Below are positions 11,161-22,620 of a stretch of 64,000 bases of DNA, one piece after another; positions within the stretch are counted from its first letter, which is position 1, and every line of letters starts with the position of its first letter. The notes under the pieces were generated by a model. The model searched no databases. It saw only the letters and a list, made by a program, of their open reading frames with translations, and was not told the DNA's origin. The translations under genes were made by a program, and so were the position numbers. Source of the stretch: Balaenoptera acutorostrata (Eukaryota; Chordata; Mammalia; Artiodactyla; Balaenopteridae); NCBI RefSeq assembly GCF_949987535.1, contig NC_080069.1:37809269-37873268 (forward strand). The letters are read 5' to 3'.

Positions 11161-12600
11161 AAAACAAAAACAGAGGATTCAAACTACCTGATTTCAAGAC
11201 TTTAAGCTATAGTAATCAAGACCAAGACAGTGAGGTACTGGCAAAAGGATAGATCAGTGGAACAGAATAGTGTCTAGAAATAGATCCATACATATATTAA
11301 TATGTAGTCAACTGATTTTTGACAGAGATGCCAGGAAAATCAATGGAGAAAGGAAAGTTTTCAACAAACGGCACTGAAACAAGTGGATATCCAGGTAGGA
11401 AAAAATGAACCTCTACCTCACAAACACAAAAATTAATTTGAGATGGATCATAGACTTCAAAATAAATGCTAAAGCTATAAAGCTCCTAGAAGAAAATGAA
11501 GAGAATATCTTTTTTGACATTGGGATAATCTAAGATTTTTTAGAAGAAATGCAGAAAAGCACTAACAATATGAGAAAAATGGATAAATTAGACTTCATCA
11601 GAATTTAAAACTTCTGGTGTTTGTAGACATCCTTAAGAAAATGAAAAAGCAATCCACCAGCAGGTAAAAAATATTCTCAATACATATATCTGACAGGGAA
11701 CTTGTATCCAGAATATATAAAGATCTCTTACAACTCAAGAACATAAGAAACAACTCAGTTTTAAAAATGGACAAAAGACTTGAATACACACTTCAAAAAA
11801 CATGTGTAAGTTGGCAGTAAACACATCAGGAAAATGAATAGTAAAGTCATAATAAGGTAATATTTCACACCCACTAATATTGCTAAACTTAATAAGATTG
11901 ACAATACCAAAAGTTGACAAGTATGTGGAGCAACTGAAATTCTCATAAATTGTGATGGGAGTGTGAAGTGGTACAACCACTTTGAAAAATTACATGGCAG
12001 TTTCATATAAAGTTGAACAAGCATCTACTCTATGACCTACTAATTCCATTCCTATGGTATTTACCCAAGAGAAATGATAGCACACATCCACAAAAAGACA
12101 TAAATGTGAATGTTAACTGCAGCTTTATTCATAACAGCCCCAAACTGGAAACAACCCAAGTGCCCATCAATGGGAGAATAAATAAACAGATTATGGCATA
12201 TTCATACAATGACTACTTCAGAGCAATTTTTTAAAAAATGAACTCCGCATACACAATAACATGGATGAGTTGCAAAAGAACATGTTGAGCCAAAGAAGCC
12301 AGACACAAAAAAATACATCCTCTTATGATTCTATTTGTGTGAAATTCAAGAAAATATAAAACTACTCTCTCTTGTTGAAATAAAATATTGGTTGCCGGGA
12401 TGGGGTGGAGGGATTGACTATAACAGCCACAAGGGAACTTTCTGGGGTGATCAAAATGTTCTGTGTCTTGATTGGAGTGATGGTCACATTGGATTTACAC
12501 ATTTACCAAAAGTCATCAAATTGTACCCTTAAAGCCCTTGCACTTAACTGCTTATAGATTTTACCTCAACTTTGTACAAAAGTACTTCAAAACTTCTGTG

Positions 12601-13031
12601 CCTTCTGAGGGTATAGATAGGCTAGCGCTTTGGCCCTCAAAGTATTGTGAGCACCGTTGTTTTATGTTTTTTTGATTATAAAAAAACTATCTCGCAACTG
12701 CCTGCCTTGGAAACTCTCACTTAACTAGAAGATTTGTGTGTATAATTGAGTTCATGTGAGGTGAAGAACTGATATAAAGACATCAGGAGTATAACTATTT
12801 TTCTTAAGTCCTAGAAGGTGACTTTAAAAAGGTTTAATTTTTTGGAACATATTTACAAGATTATTAGGAGAATCTTTTTTTTTTTTTTTTTTTGATAAGC
12901 GTGCAAGGAAACATTCTGACCACATAAAGTAGAGGGTCTTTTTTGGGCAGAGGATGCAAGATTTTGTATTTTCTTAACACCCTTTCCAATGCGAATGTTC
13001 ATATGGTTTTGAATTTTTGATTCTATTGTAG
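12601..13031 (+). other. FANCC: FANCC intron, right end
   Basis: This unique-looking stretch contains a T-run at about 12,875-12,893. It ends in 'gattctattgtag', the acceptor of the next exon. Nothing else is recognised. Confidence 0.65.
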
Positions 13032-13107
13032 CTGAAGTTTGCATTCAAGACCTACTTTCCTTATGCTTCTCCATCTCTTGTTATGGTGCTACTCCAACAC
13101 CCAAAAG
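13032..13107 (+). CDS. FANCC: FANCC coding exon (about codons 333-357)
   Basis: This 76-nt exon lies between 'ttctattgtag' and GTATGT. It encodes LKFALKTYFPYASPSLVMV followed by LLQHPK, and the last G begins an Asp codon. The human protein has LRFALKTYFPYTSPSLAMV followed by LLQDPQD. The exon continues the helical C-terminal half. Phase in and out agrees with the flanking exons, with no frameshift. Confidence 0.94.
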
Positions 13108-15348
13108 GTATGTGAAGGTTGATTCTGCCCATATTAAAATAACTTCTGGGAATACACTGATTAAATTATAACTGTTTCCTCCCAGTTCCTTATCTGTAAA
13201 GGGAATTGGTCATTGCTAACATCCTTTAAGCTCTCAGGGTCTCACATTCTGTGGATTTTGATGTGAGAATTTGCTTGACTTCCCAGTTACAATCATTTAC
13301 CAAAAGAAAGAAAAAAGAACAAAATGGCCTCTAGTTGGGTTTTGATAGTCTGTTCTGGATAACACAAGGCCTCTGCTTGTGCCAGCCAGATCTACCTGGA
13401 TGCCAGGAACAGGCTAAGACTTGGCTGATTTGGGATAAAACAGTATGTTTATTTGTATTTCATTCTTTCTACTCTGTGCCCCCTGTTTCAAAAGAAAAGA
13501 TAAAATGATGAATGAAGCCAAGAAGTTTAGTGGAAATTTCTCCTAACCAAGCCAAGAGAAGCCTTTTGAAATAATTCAGTAAGTGTATTATTAGACCACA
13601 GCCCTCTCTGATTTCATTTACCAGCCTTCCAGAGGCCATATCCAGTTGGGGAAGTGATGATTCTGCCCTGATTCCACTGATGTTGATCTGTTAACATGCC
13701 TGTGAGCTCCTGTTTAGGAAACATTTCAGAAATAGAGAATATAGACATCCTTCCCGTCTAAAGCCTGAAATCTGAAGCAGAGGCAACACTGACACAAGAC
13801 AGACTCTGTGCCTTAGAAAAAGGCATTCATCTGACCATGGAAGGAAAGAGGAGAGAAAAGAGTAAAAGAATCCATAATATTTCCTTTTTATGCCGTTTTT
13901 TTCCCTGGCTTTTTCCTGAGACTTGAGTAAGTAAATTCATTTGAGGAAAGTATGATTCGAGGTTTCAGAGCATTTTACAAAATCAAAATTCCTCTTCCTT
14001 GTTCTAAAAGATTAGGTTCTCACCCAAAGTGACCCACTTGATGCTGTCCTCTCAGATGCTAGAGGTGGAGGTGGTGACGGGCCTGGTGGGATCTCTAGTC
14101 AACAGTTTTGTGGAACTTAACCTGTGGGGACACAACGGGAAAACTTTAATAACAAGACAGAAAAGTCAGTAATTCACTTTCCAGGGCCACGTCTCACAGC
14201 CTAAGTCAGATCAACAAAGCCTAAGGTCAACCTATGTGAGCAGCTGAATGAGCTCCAGAAAAAGTATTGGGGTTGTTATTTTTTAAATTTGGAAATCTAT
14301 AAACAAAAGACTACCTCTGCTAGTTTCTAGAACAGTTTTCTGCATATTACATTTGGAAAAATAATGTTACATTCACAAATTGAAGTGTTTTTTAACAGTA
14401 GAATCTTCTATTCATCAGAAATTGATTTTGTGCCCACTGTAAAGTCTTGTAGGCATAAAAGATGGGTCACTTATGAGCCCTGACTATCCAGGAGCTACAA
14501 GTAAAGGAGACATAAAATACATATCTAAACAACTAATAAAAAGAAGAAAACAAGAATGCCTTCAAAGCCTGCAAATCAAGAGTTATGGGAGTTCAGAAGA
14601 GGGAGAGAGATAATTTATGATTCTTTAACATTTGTGGGGTAGTAGTGGTTATTGTATCACTTACATTATCTTTCTCGTGTATTTAATTACAGAACCTATC
14701 ACTACATGGAAATGTGGTAACCTTTTTCAGATGTTGTTTAGAACTACAGATACATACATGCTCAGAAGTGTTTAAGACCATGGGAAAATTGTGAAACCAG
14801 AAAAACTAACTAAAGAAAAGACATTTGTCTGTATGATACCCATGTATTTTTTTCTGACCTTTTTTTTTAAAAAAACTATACACCTGAAATCTTATTCTAA
14901 ATTCATCACAATTGTAGAAAAACAGTTGGGCAGCCCATTCCTAATTTCTTGTTGATTATTTTATTATAATCTCCATGTATGTTGAAATCACAGATTACTA
15001 GTGATAGAGGAGGGGGTAGGTGAGTAGAAAAGAAAAAAACCTGGGGCATCTTCCACATAACGTTTGTAAACCCTACGGTGGGCTGCCTGTGCAGTCTCTG
15101 TCCACTCCCACGTACCCGAGTTAAAGAGCCTTAGCTCTTTAGCCCTGTGTAACACTGACACGTCTTTCTTCCCAGGCCAGAGACATAGATTCTGGCTGGG
15201 ATCAGCATGAGAGCAGTGGTACGGATTCCGTGGACCAGGAAAATTAAGGCCTTTCCTCCAAAAGGCCTCTTCTGGTCTTAGCTGTAGATGATTCCTAATA
15301 GGTTTGACTTTTCTTCAGCTCCTCTCCGATGGCTCTCTCCACCCACAG
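13108..15348 (+). other. FANCC: FANCC intron
   Basis: This 2.2-kb intron contains no transposon I can name with confidence and no exon. A stretch near 14,640-14,800 has weak MIR-like character ('gtggtaacctttttcagat') but is too diverged to call. The acceptor is 'ctctctccacccacag'. Confidence 0.65.
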
Positions 15349-15430
15349 ATATCCCACAGGGACTTTGGCACCAGGCACTGAAACATATCTCTGAAATGCT
15401 CAAAGAAGTAGTTGAAGACCAAACTCACGG
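15349..15430 (+). CDS. FANCC: FANCC coding exon (about codons 358-385)
   Basis: This 82-nt exon lies between 'ctccacccacag' and GTAAGC. With the carried-over G it reads [20 protein letters not shown] then VVEDQTHG, against [20 protein letters not shown] then AVEDQTHG in human. The Gly codon is split GG|G across the junction with exon 20108. No stop or frameshift is present. Confidence 0.94.
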
Positions 15431-15523
15431 GTAAGCAAACACTGATGGCTCGTAGGTCTGTTTCACACGCGTTTGCTCTGTATCCTTATCTTCCCTTTGA
15501 GCAGGCCTGACGGGAAGGCATTA

Positions 15524-17842
15524 CAAGCATACCTCAGAGATATTGCAGGCTTCGTTCCAGACCACAGCAATAAAGTGAGTCCCACGACTTTTTTGGTTTC
15601 CCAGTGCATATAGAAGTTATGTTTATACTATCCTGTAGTCTATTTAGTGTTCAATATCATTATGTCTAAAAAACACAATGCACATATCTTAATTTAAAAA
15701 TACTTTATTACTAAAAATGGCTAACCATTGTCCGAGCCTTCAGTGAGTCATAATCTTTTTGCTGGTGGAGGATCTTGCCTCAATGTTGATGCTGCTGACT
15801 GATCATGGTGGTGGTTGCTGTAGGTTGGGGTGGCTGTGGAAGTTTCTTAACATAAGACAATATGAAGTTTGTCACATCAGTTGACTCTTCCTTTCACAAA
15901 CGATTTCTCTGTAGCATGCAGTGCTGTTTGATAGCATTTTACCCACAGCAGAACTACTTTCAAAATTGGAGTCATTCCTTTCAAACCCTGTCACTGCTTT
16001 ATCAACTAAGTTTATGTAATACTCTAAATCCTGTGTTGTCATTTCAACAGTCTCACAGCAGCTTCATCAGGAGTAGGTTTCGTCTCAAGAAACTACTTTC
16101 TTTGTTCATCCATAAGAAGCAACTCCTCGTCCATTAAAATTTTATCATGAGATTGCAGCAATTCAGTCACATCTTCAGGCTCCACTTCTAACTCTAGTTC
16201 TCTTGCTGTTTCTGCCACATCTGCAGTTACTTCCTCCACTGAAGTCTTGAACCCCTCAAAGTCGTCCATGAGGATTGGAATCAACTTCTTCCAAACTCCT
16301 GTTAATGTTGATATTTTGACCTCTTCCCGTGAGTCACAAATGTGCTTAATGGCATCTAGAATGGTGAATCGTTTCCAGAAGATTTTCAGTTTACTTTGCC
16401 CAGATCCCTCAGAGGAATGTATTTCTTAAATAGTAAGAGTTGAAAGTCGAAATGACTCTTTGATTCATGGGCTGCAGAATGGCTGTTGTGTTAGCAGGCA
16501 TGAAAACAACATTAATCTCACTGTACATCTCCATCAGAGCTCTTGGGTGACCAGGTGCATTGTCAATGAGCAGTAATATTTTGAAAGGAATTTTTTTTCT
16601 GAGCAGTATATCTCAGCGGTGGGCGTAAAATATTCAGTAAAACATATTATAAACAGATGTGCTGTCATCCAGCCTTTGTTGTTCTATTAATAGAGCACAG
16701 GCACAGTAGATTTTTAAAAGGGCCCTAAGATTTACAGAATGGTAAATAAGAATTGAGTTCAACCTAAGGTCACCAACTACATTTGTCCCTAATAAGAGAG
16801 TTGGTCTGTCCTTTGAAGCTTTGAAGCCAGGCATTGACTTCTCCTCTCTAGCTATGAAAGTCCTAGATGGCATCTTCTTCCAATATAAAGCTATTTCGTC
16901 TACATTGAAAATCTGTTGTTTAAAGTAGCCACCTTCATTAATTATCTTGCTAGATCTTCCAGATAACTTGCTGCAGCTTCTACACCAGCACTTGCTGCTT
17001 CACCTTTCACTTTTACGTATGGAGACGGTTTCTTTCCTTATACCTCATGAGCCAGCCTGTGCTAGCTTCAGACTTTTCTTCTGTAGCTTCCTTACCTCTC
17101 TCAGCCCTCATAGAACTGAAGAGAGTTAGGGCCTTGCTCTGGACTAGGCTTTGGCATAAGAGAATGTTGTGGCTTGTTTGATCTTCTATCCAGACCACTA
17201 CAACTTTCTTCATATCAGCAATGACTGTTTTGCTTTCTTATCATTCATGTGTTCACTGTAGTAGCACTTTTAATTCCCTTCAGGAACATTTCCTTTGCAT
17301 TCACACCTTGGCTAACTGTTTGGCGCAAGAAGTTTAGCTTTCAGCGCATCTCAGCTTTAGACGTGCCTTCCTCACTCAGCTTTATAATTTCTAGCTTCTG
17401 ATTTAAAGCAAGAGACATGCCGCTCTTCCTTTCACTTGAACAGTTAGAGGCCATTGTAGGGTTATTAACTGGCCTAATTTCAATATTGTTGTGTCTCCTA
17501 TGGAGGCCCAAGGAGAAGGAGAGAAAACGGACCATTGGTAGAGCAGTCAGAACACACGCATTTATCGATTAAGTTCATCATCGTCTATTGGCACAGTTCA
17601 TGGCACCCCAGAACAATTACAACAGTAACAAGGAACATCACTGATCACAGATCACCATGACAAATATAATGGAAAAGTTTGAAATATTGTGAGAATCACC
17701 AAAATGTACACAGAGACAGGAAGCAAGCAAATGCTGTTGGAAAAATGAAGCCAATAGACTTGCTGGACGCAGGGTTGCCACGACCTTCAGTCTGTGAAAA
17801 AACACAATTATCTGTGAAGTGCAGTAGAATGAGGTATGGCTG
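15524..17842 (-). mobile_element. Tigger1 DNA transposon, nearly full length, dead
   Basis: The left end reads 'catacctcagagatattgc' and the right end is its inverted counterpart ('gaatgaggtatggctg'). A TA target-site duplication flanks the element (15522-15523 and 17843-17844). The pogo/Tc1-mariner transposase gene lies on the minus strand. Broken frames at 17341-17535, 16634-16873 and 16093-16284 correspond to its N-terminal, DDE-region and acidic C-terminal parts, in that order. Many stops and frameshifts separate them. At about 2.3 kb it is close to the usual 2.4 kb. It sits antisense in a FANCC intron. Confidence 0.93.
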
Positions 17843-20107
17843 TATTGGTCTGTTTCCATCCCCAAACAGGTAAGCACACTGCTGAGTAAGAAGTGGAGGA
17901 AGCACTTCGAGCAGCTCAGAATAAATAGGCTGCATGTGTAAATACCTGGCACAGAAACTGTTCTGAGTAATGGCTAGTGTTAGGCTTTGAAATGTACAAG
18001 CATAACAATAAAAAGAATACACCTTAGGAAAAAAGCAGTGCTCACATGCTGCAACCCCTGGCCTGCAGAACGAGAAGGGCACCTCTCTGGGCCCTTCGGT
18101 CTTCTCTACCTCTCTAGGGAAGGAAATTCTAAACTTCTCCTGCACAGTAGGATGAAATGTTTCTTTTCCTCCTCTTTGTAATAAATATTTGTCTAAAATT
18201 AGAAAATCCATTCTAACATAAAGTAATTTCTAACATTATGATATTAGGTACCCTCTTATATGTGTTATTTCCCTAGAAGCATTCACATTTAGGCTTTGCT
18301 AAGTTCTTTGTAACATAGTACCCTTCGGCTTCCTCTTAACTTCCTTGCTTTTAGAGTATACATATTTTATTCATTGTCTATACTAGCCTACTAATACTGT
18401 CTTTATTTGTTGCCACTTTTCCTTCTTGAAATTCTCTATGATCTCATTACTGAGCCATCACATATTATGGCTGGTGCTCTTCTGTTTATCATCACTGATG
18501 CAGGTTTGGGTGCCAGCTACTCACTTACACAGCCTCCCTCCCCGACCCTGCCCCCGAACTCTTACCAGTAGAGGAGACAGACAGAACTGTCAGCCAAGTG
18601 GGGATCAGAGGATTGGCCATATTAACGACCTGCCATACCCTGGCAGCCCCATACACACCCCTTCTGGTTGTCTCTGTTGAAGAGCAGGGCCTAGACCCCA
18701 AACCTCTTGGGGCTCCTGCCTAACCCAGATCTGCCTCAACTAGGCTTCAGGGCCACCTGCGGGGAGGGGTCTGTGAGCAGCTTTAGGCACCTTCTCAGCC
18801 AGCCCCATGGGACTGCATTGCACACTCAGCTGCTAGAGGAAGAGAGGCAGAATGACCAGGCCTTGAGCCGTGATCCAGGAGGGATGCCCATGTGGGAGCA
18901 GTGAGCATGGGGGAGCCCTTGCTCAGCTCACTCGTCCGTGAGGCCTGCAGGAAGGAGACCCTGTGGAGCTGGCTCCTTGCTTCTGAGACATAACCCAGCC
19001 CACCGCTCATGTGGCCCCTGGAGCATCAGCTCTCCCTCCTGTGGGGACAAGGGAGTAAGACTCATGCTCCTCCTCCTTCCTTTTCTGTCACTGTTTCGCA
19101 AGCTAGATTTCAGAACATTTAATCACTTGTTTTCGGGAAGGACTTGAACAGGAGGAAAGCAGTGACTAGGAGAGGTGGGGACAGTGCTGGCTTGGGGATT
19201 CCAGGGGCCAAGCAGAGGACCACGCACCCAGATCCAGCAAAGACGGAGCACTGCGGAGGGGCTCAGAGCTTTCCTGTTCTAGGAGCTTCCCCAGTTCAGA
19301 AGGAAAGTTCTGCTCTACGTTAATCTCAGGCCAGTCCTGCTCCATTTCTCCCAGGGGAGATGTTAAACTGCTAGGACTGTCACTATGCAAAATTAGTGGG
19401 TCCTTACCTGAAGCAGAGTCTACCCTTTATTGCAACTCCCGGTTCCCTGTGTGACAAAAGGATAGCTTCACAAAAGCTTTAACTTTTCAGCATTGATGTA
19501 TACTTGATGACAGGAAAGAGTACAATATACAGCTCATTAAAAATTCATAATTGCCAAAATACTGACCAGAATCTTTTGTCTTGTGAGAAAATGAATAGCA
19601 CGTGTTTCGGCCTGCGTCCCTTCTCTGGTCTCCATCTGGACCCCTGGGAGCCCCCTCGTTTCTTGCTCGGGGCTACCTGGGTGGCTGCCCGGTGGCTGAG
19701 GGGCCGCACCCTCCACAGCAGCCCAGCTGTGCAGGCCACGCAGAAGGCAGAGTGGTGGGCCTGCAGGTTCTCATCTTGCATCGTTCTCGATGATATGGGC
19801 CAAAACCTTCCTTTCTCGAAGGCCTGTGCTCACTCAAGGTCCCTGGATGACCTTGATTTAAAGATTTAAATGTCTGAGGTCCTCAGGGCACATGAGGTTT
19901 TGAGAGGCATGCCATTGAAAGTCCTGTGACAGGTTCAGGGTGGCATTGTGAGCTCTTTTTCTGAGGCTAACTCGTATTCCTTGCAAGTTGTACTTCAGTG
20001 GATGAGAACAATTGAAGCCAACCATTCAGAAACATAAGTTGCTTTAAGAACCTAAAGGACAAAGAAATCAAGTTGCCCGGCTGCCATGTGTCTTGGTTCT
20101 GTTCCAG
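17843..20107 (+). other. FANCC: FANCC intron, right part
   Basis: About 2.2 kb of GC-rising intronic sequence lies between the Tigger1 element and the next exon. The minus-strand open frame at 17696-18211 (171 codons) runs into the Tigger1 end and is a chance frame. The frames at 18,426-19,870 also lack splice or family evidence. The acceptor is 'ggttctgttccag'. Confidence 0.65.
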
Positions 20108-20288
20108 GTCCTGCGGAGGCCCCTTTGAGAGCTGGTTTTTGTTCGTTCACTTTGGAGGATGGGCTGACATGGCGGCTGAGCAGTTACTGACGTCGGAGGC
20201 TGAGGCCGAAGCCCCAGAGGCCCTGCTGTGGCTCCTGGCTTTCAGCTGCGGTCCAGGCGCCGGGCGTCAGCGGAGAGCACAGACCATG
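20108..20288 (+). CDS. FANCC: FANCC coding exon (about codons 386-446)
   Basis: This 181-nt exon lies between 'ttctgttccag' and GTGCGT. It encodes [18 protein letters not shown] and ends QRRAQTM, matching the human segment [18 protein letters not shown] to QQRAQTM. A stretch reading [16 protein letters not shown] replaces human LLMSAAEPPTALLW, about two residues longer and more acidic. [11 protein letters not shown] replaces AFYYGPRDGRQ. The reading frame is intact. This exon is the most diverged of the seven from human, along with exon 23918. Confidence 0.94.
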
Positions 20289-22140
20289 GTGCGTGGCCAG
20301 GCCTATGGTGCGCGGCCTCACGATCAGTCTCTCAGGGGCTGGAAGGGGCCCTGCAGCGGGTTTGGCTTTCACTGACCCCCAGGCACCTCAGCAGGTACTT
20401 GCAGACATCCGCCCGGACGAGTGAGTGGGAGCTGGGCCTGTGGTCGAGGTGTTTCCCTGCCCTCAGGAGTGGACTGGAGGCCAGGCGCCGCCTGCTGTCC
20501 TGGGAGGCACCGAGGAGATGAGGTGCGGCCCTTCCATCCCTGGGTCATTTTATCTCTTCTTGGTCCCTGCCACTCTGTCATGCTCCACAGGCGCGCCTGG
20601 CCCTGGGGCCGCTCCCTCTAGGGGATGCCGTGCAGGGTGTGACCGCCCTGCTGAGGAGCACCGTCCTCTTTCTGATCAGTGGCCTAACGCTGTCTGCTTC
20701 CGCCTTGACTCAACTCCCTTCTTGGATCAGTCAGTAGGTCCTCACAGTACCGGCTTTGTTTAGAACTCTTAAAACAGTAATCACATGATATTAACCACTT
20801 CGCTTCTGAAAAAGGACTTGGTCATTTCCTAAATAACAGAGCAGCAAAGTACAGGAGTGGCTAACTGTCTGTGGCAAAGACAGTTGTTATTTTGTGTGGA
20901 ATGTAATAATTACAGGAGCAATGTTTTGATTAAAGGCATTTGCGCCTTCCTTGCAAACATTTATTTGCTGGTTTTTAAAAGTTCAACTGCCAGCACTTTT
21001 TGCTGATTTTAATAATTAAACGGAGCAGGTTTCTTTATGTAGAGAGCAGTGCTCCTATTTGCTTGATGTTTTCTGTTTGAAAAAAACAGAGACTAGTTCA
21101 GATATGGCTGTATATTTTACTTGTTTAAAAGCATGTTATATGGCAGGAGAAAGAAAAGAGTTGGGATTTTAAAAAGTTGAAATTTGGTGATGATTTTGGA
21201 TCAAAAATAGAACATTTTTGTTTTAGAAATTAACATGTATTTCAGAATTGCTATCTGATTAAAAAGAAAGCCTATTTTTTTCCCTTTTAAAATATCACAT
21301 TAAACTAATTAAAGAGAATCCTAATTTTTCATTATCTTAATTTTAATAATAATTAAAAAGTATGAAGCACTAATGATTTCTGAAGCCTTTTTATATACAC
21401 TTTATATTTGATTCTGTATAAGCTAAATTGGTAGGTTATATGTTAAATTCCAAATCGATCGTAGAAGCTGACAGATTACTTTTGAAGTGTAGAGAAATAA
21501 ATTGTCCAATAAGGTTTATTTTCTAGAGAGTTCTGCATTGGCCTATCTTTCTACTAGTTAAGTTGGTCTTCTTTTTTTTTTTTTTTTAAATAAAACTTAC
21601 GCCTAGTTCTTACTCAGGGGGTGCTTTGGCAGCCTGGATAAAAACAGATGAGCTCACTCAGAGTAGTTTAGTGCCCGTATGTCTGTTTCCTTCCTCTTCC
21701 TTCTCGGTGCTCAGCCTGAGGCACCGGTTTGTGCAGCATCCGGGGAGCAAATGGGGCCCAGTTTTCCTAGTTTAACTAGTAGTGCATACTTCTCGCTCTC
21801 CTGACCTTTGATCGTCTGTTGGATGACTTGACAAACTGTGAACTGTCTTTGAAAGCATGATTCTTATAAGATTTGACTGAGCTTGACAATATCTGTGCCT
21901 TTGCCTTGAAAGGCATAATTAAATCACGGTACTAGACCGTACGCAGCAGTGTTCTGTGACTGGAACCGTCACCTCTGCTGGGCATCCTTGAGGTTCGGGA
22001 TTGGGAGGGGGTGCCTGGGACGCGTACGGCCTGCTCAGAGACCCACTCCACTCTGCAGACCATGTTCTCTGCCAGCCAGTGTTCATCTTCTTTTGCTAAC
22101 TTTGAATTAAATCATGATAAAAAACAAAAACTGTCTATGT
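20289..22140 (+). other. FANCC: FANCC intron with AT-rich TAATTA block
   Basis: The first 450 bases are GC-rich and carry chance frames. From about 20,800 to 21,500 the sequence turns AT-rich. It contains four TAATTA homeodomain-type cores (20907, 21013, 21306, 21350) with no recognisable transposon. It resembles the base composition of conserved non-coding elements, but conservation cannot be judged here. Confidence 0.55.
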
Positions 22141-22144
22141 TTGT

Positions 22145-22620
22145 ATACTCTTAAGAAAGAATTAGGTGAGGGTTCATACTCTTTAACCCCGTCATTCTAC
22201 TTCTAGGAGTTATCCTAAGGAAGTAGTTAGAGAGCCATATAAAGATTTATATACAAGATCATTGCAGCATTGTTTGTAACTGCAATAACTGAAAATGGCC
22301 TACATTTCAATAGTAAGGATATCGGCTAAATAAACTGTGGTGTATTACAACCACAGAATAGCATTCTACCATGAAAAATCATGTTATCAAAGAACATGTG
22401 CTATAGATAATGATAAATTGCTTATAGTGAACTGTGAAAACTCTAGAATACCTTGCGTATAGTGAGTGCTGTGTTCACGATGCATAGAAAAAAGATGATA
22501 AGGATGTAAACCTCACTTTCAACGAGTCTCTTTGGATAGTGGAGTTATAGTCATTTTGACTTTTTTTCTTTTTACTTTTTTGTTCAAATGTTTTACAGTG
22601 AGCATATATAAATTTTCATA
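22145..22620 (+). mobile_element. Old LINE-1 3' fragment (L1M type)
   Basis: The order 'gtcattctacttctaggag', 'attgcagcattgtttgtaac', 'ggctaaataaactgtgg', 'atgttttacagtgagc' is that of an L1 ORF2 end and 3' UTR on the + strand. It is highly diverged and carries no reading frame. It lies in a FANCC intron. Confidence 0.75.

Larger units (their letters stand above)
8830..12600 (+). mobile_element. Old LINE-1 in pieces, split by two SINEs and a retro-insert
   Basis: L1 sequence runs in order along the + strand. A 5' region lies at about 8,830-9,270. ORF2 endonuclease-region sequence is at about 9,608-9,985 ('aagcaaaaactgacagaag'). Reverse-transcriptase-end and 3' sequence is at about 10,350-10,597 and 11,160-12,600 ('ttgggataatctaagattt', 'acagccccaaactgg', 'gatcaaaatgttctgtg'). 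Parts of ORF2 are missing and no long reading frame survives. It is interrupted by SINEs at 9273-9596 and 9986-10348 and by a non-L1 insert at about 10,598-11,160. Boundaries are approximate. Confidence 0.75.

Noticed and set aside
16093..16284. Acidic small protein on the minus strand
   Set aside because: It is the C-terminal piece of the dead Tigger1 transposase, with stops on both sides.
17696..18211. 171-codon minus frame at the end of Tigger1
   Set aside because: It spans the transposon boundary and unrelated intron, so it cannot be one gene.
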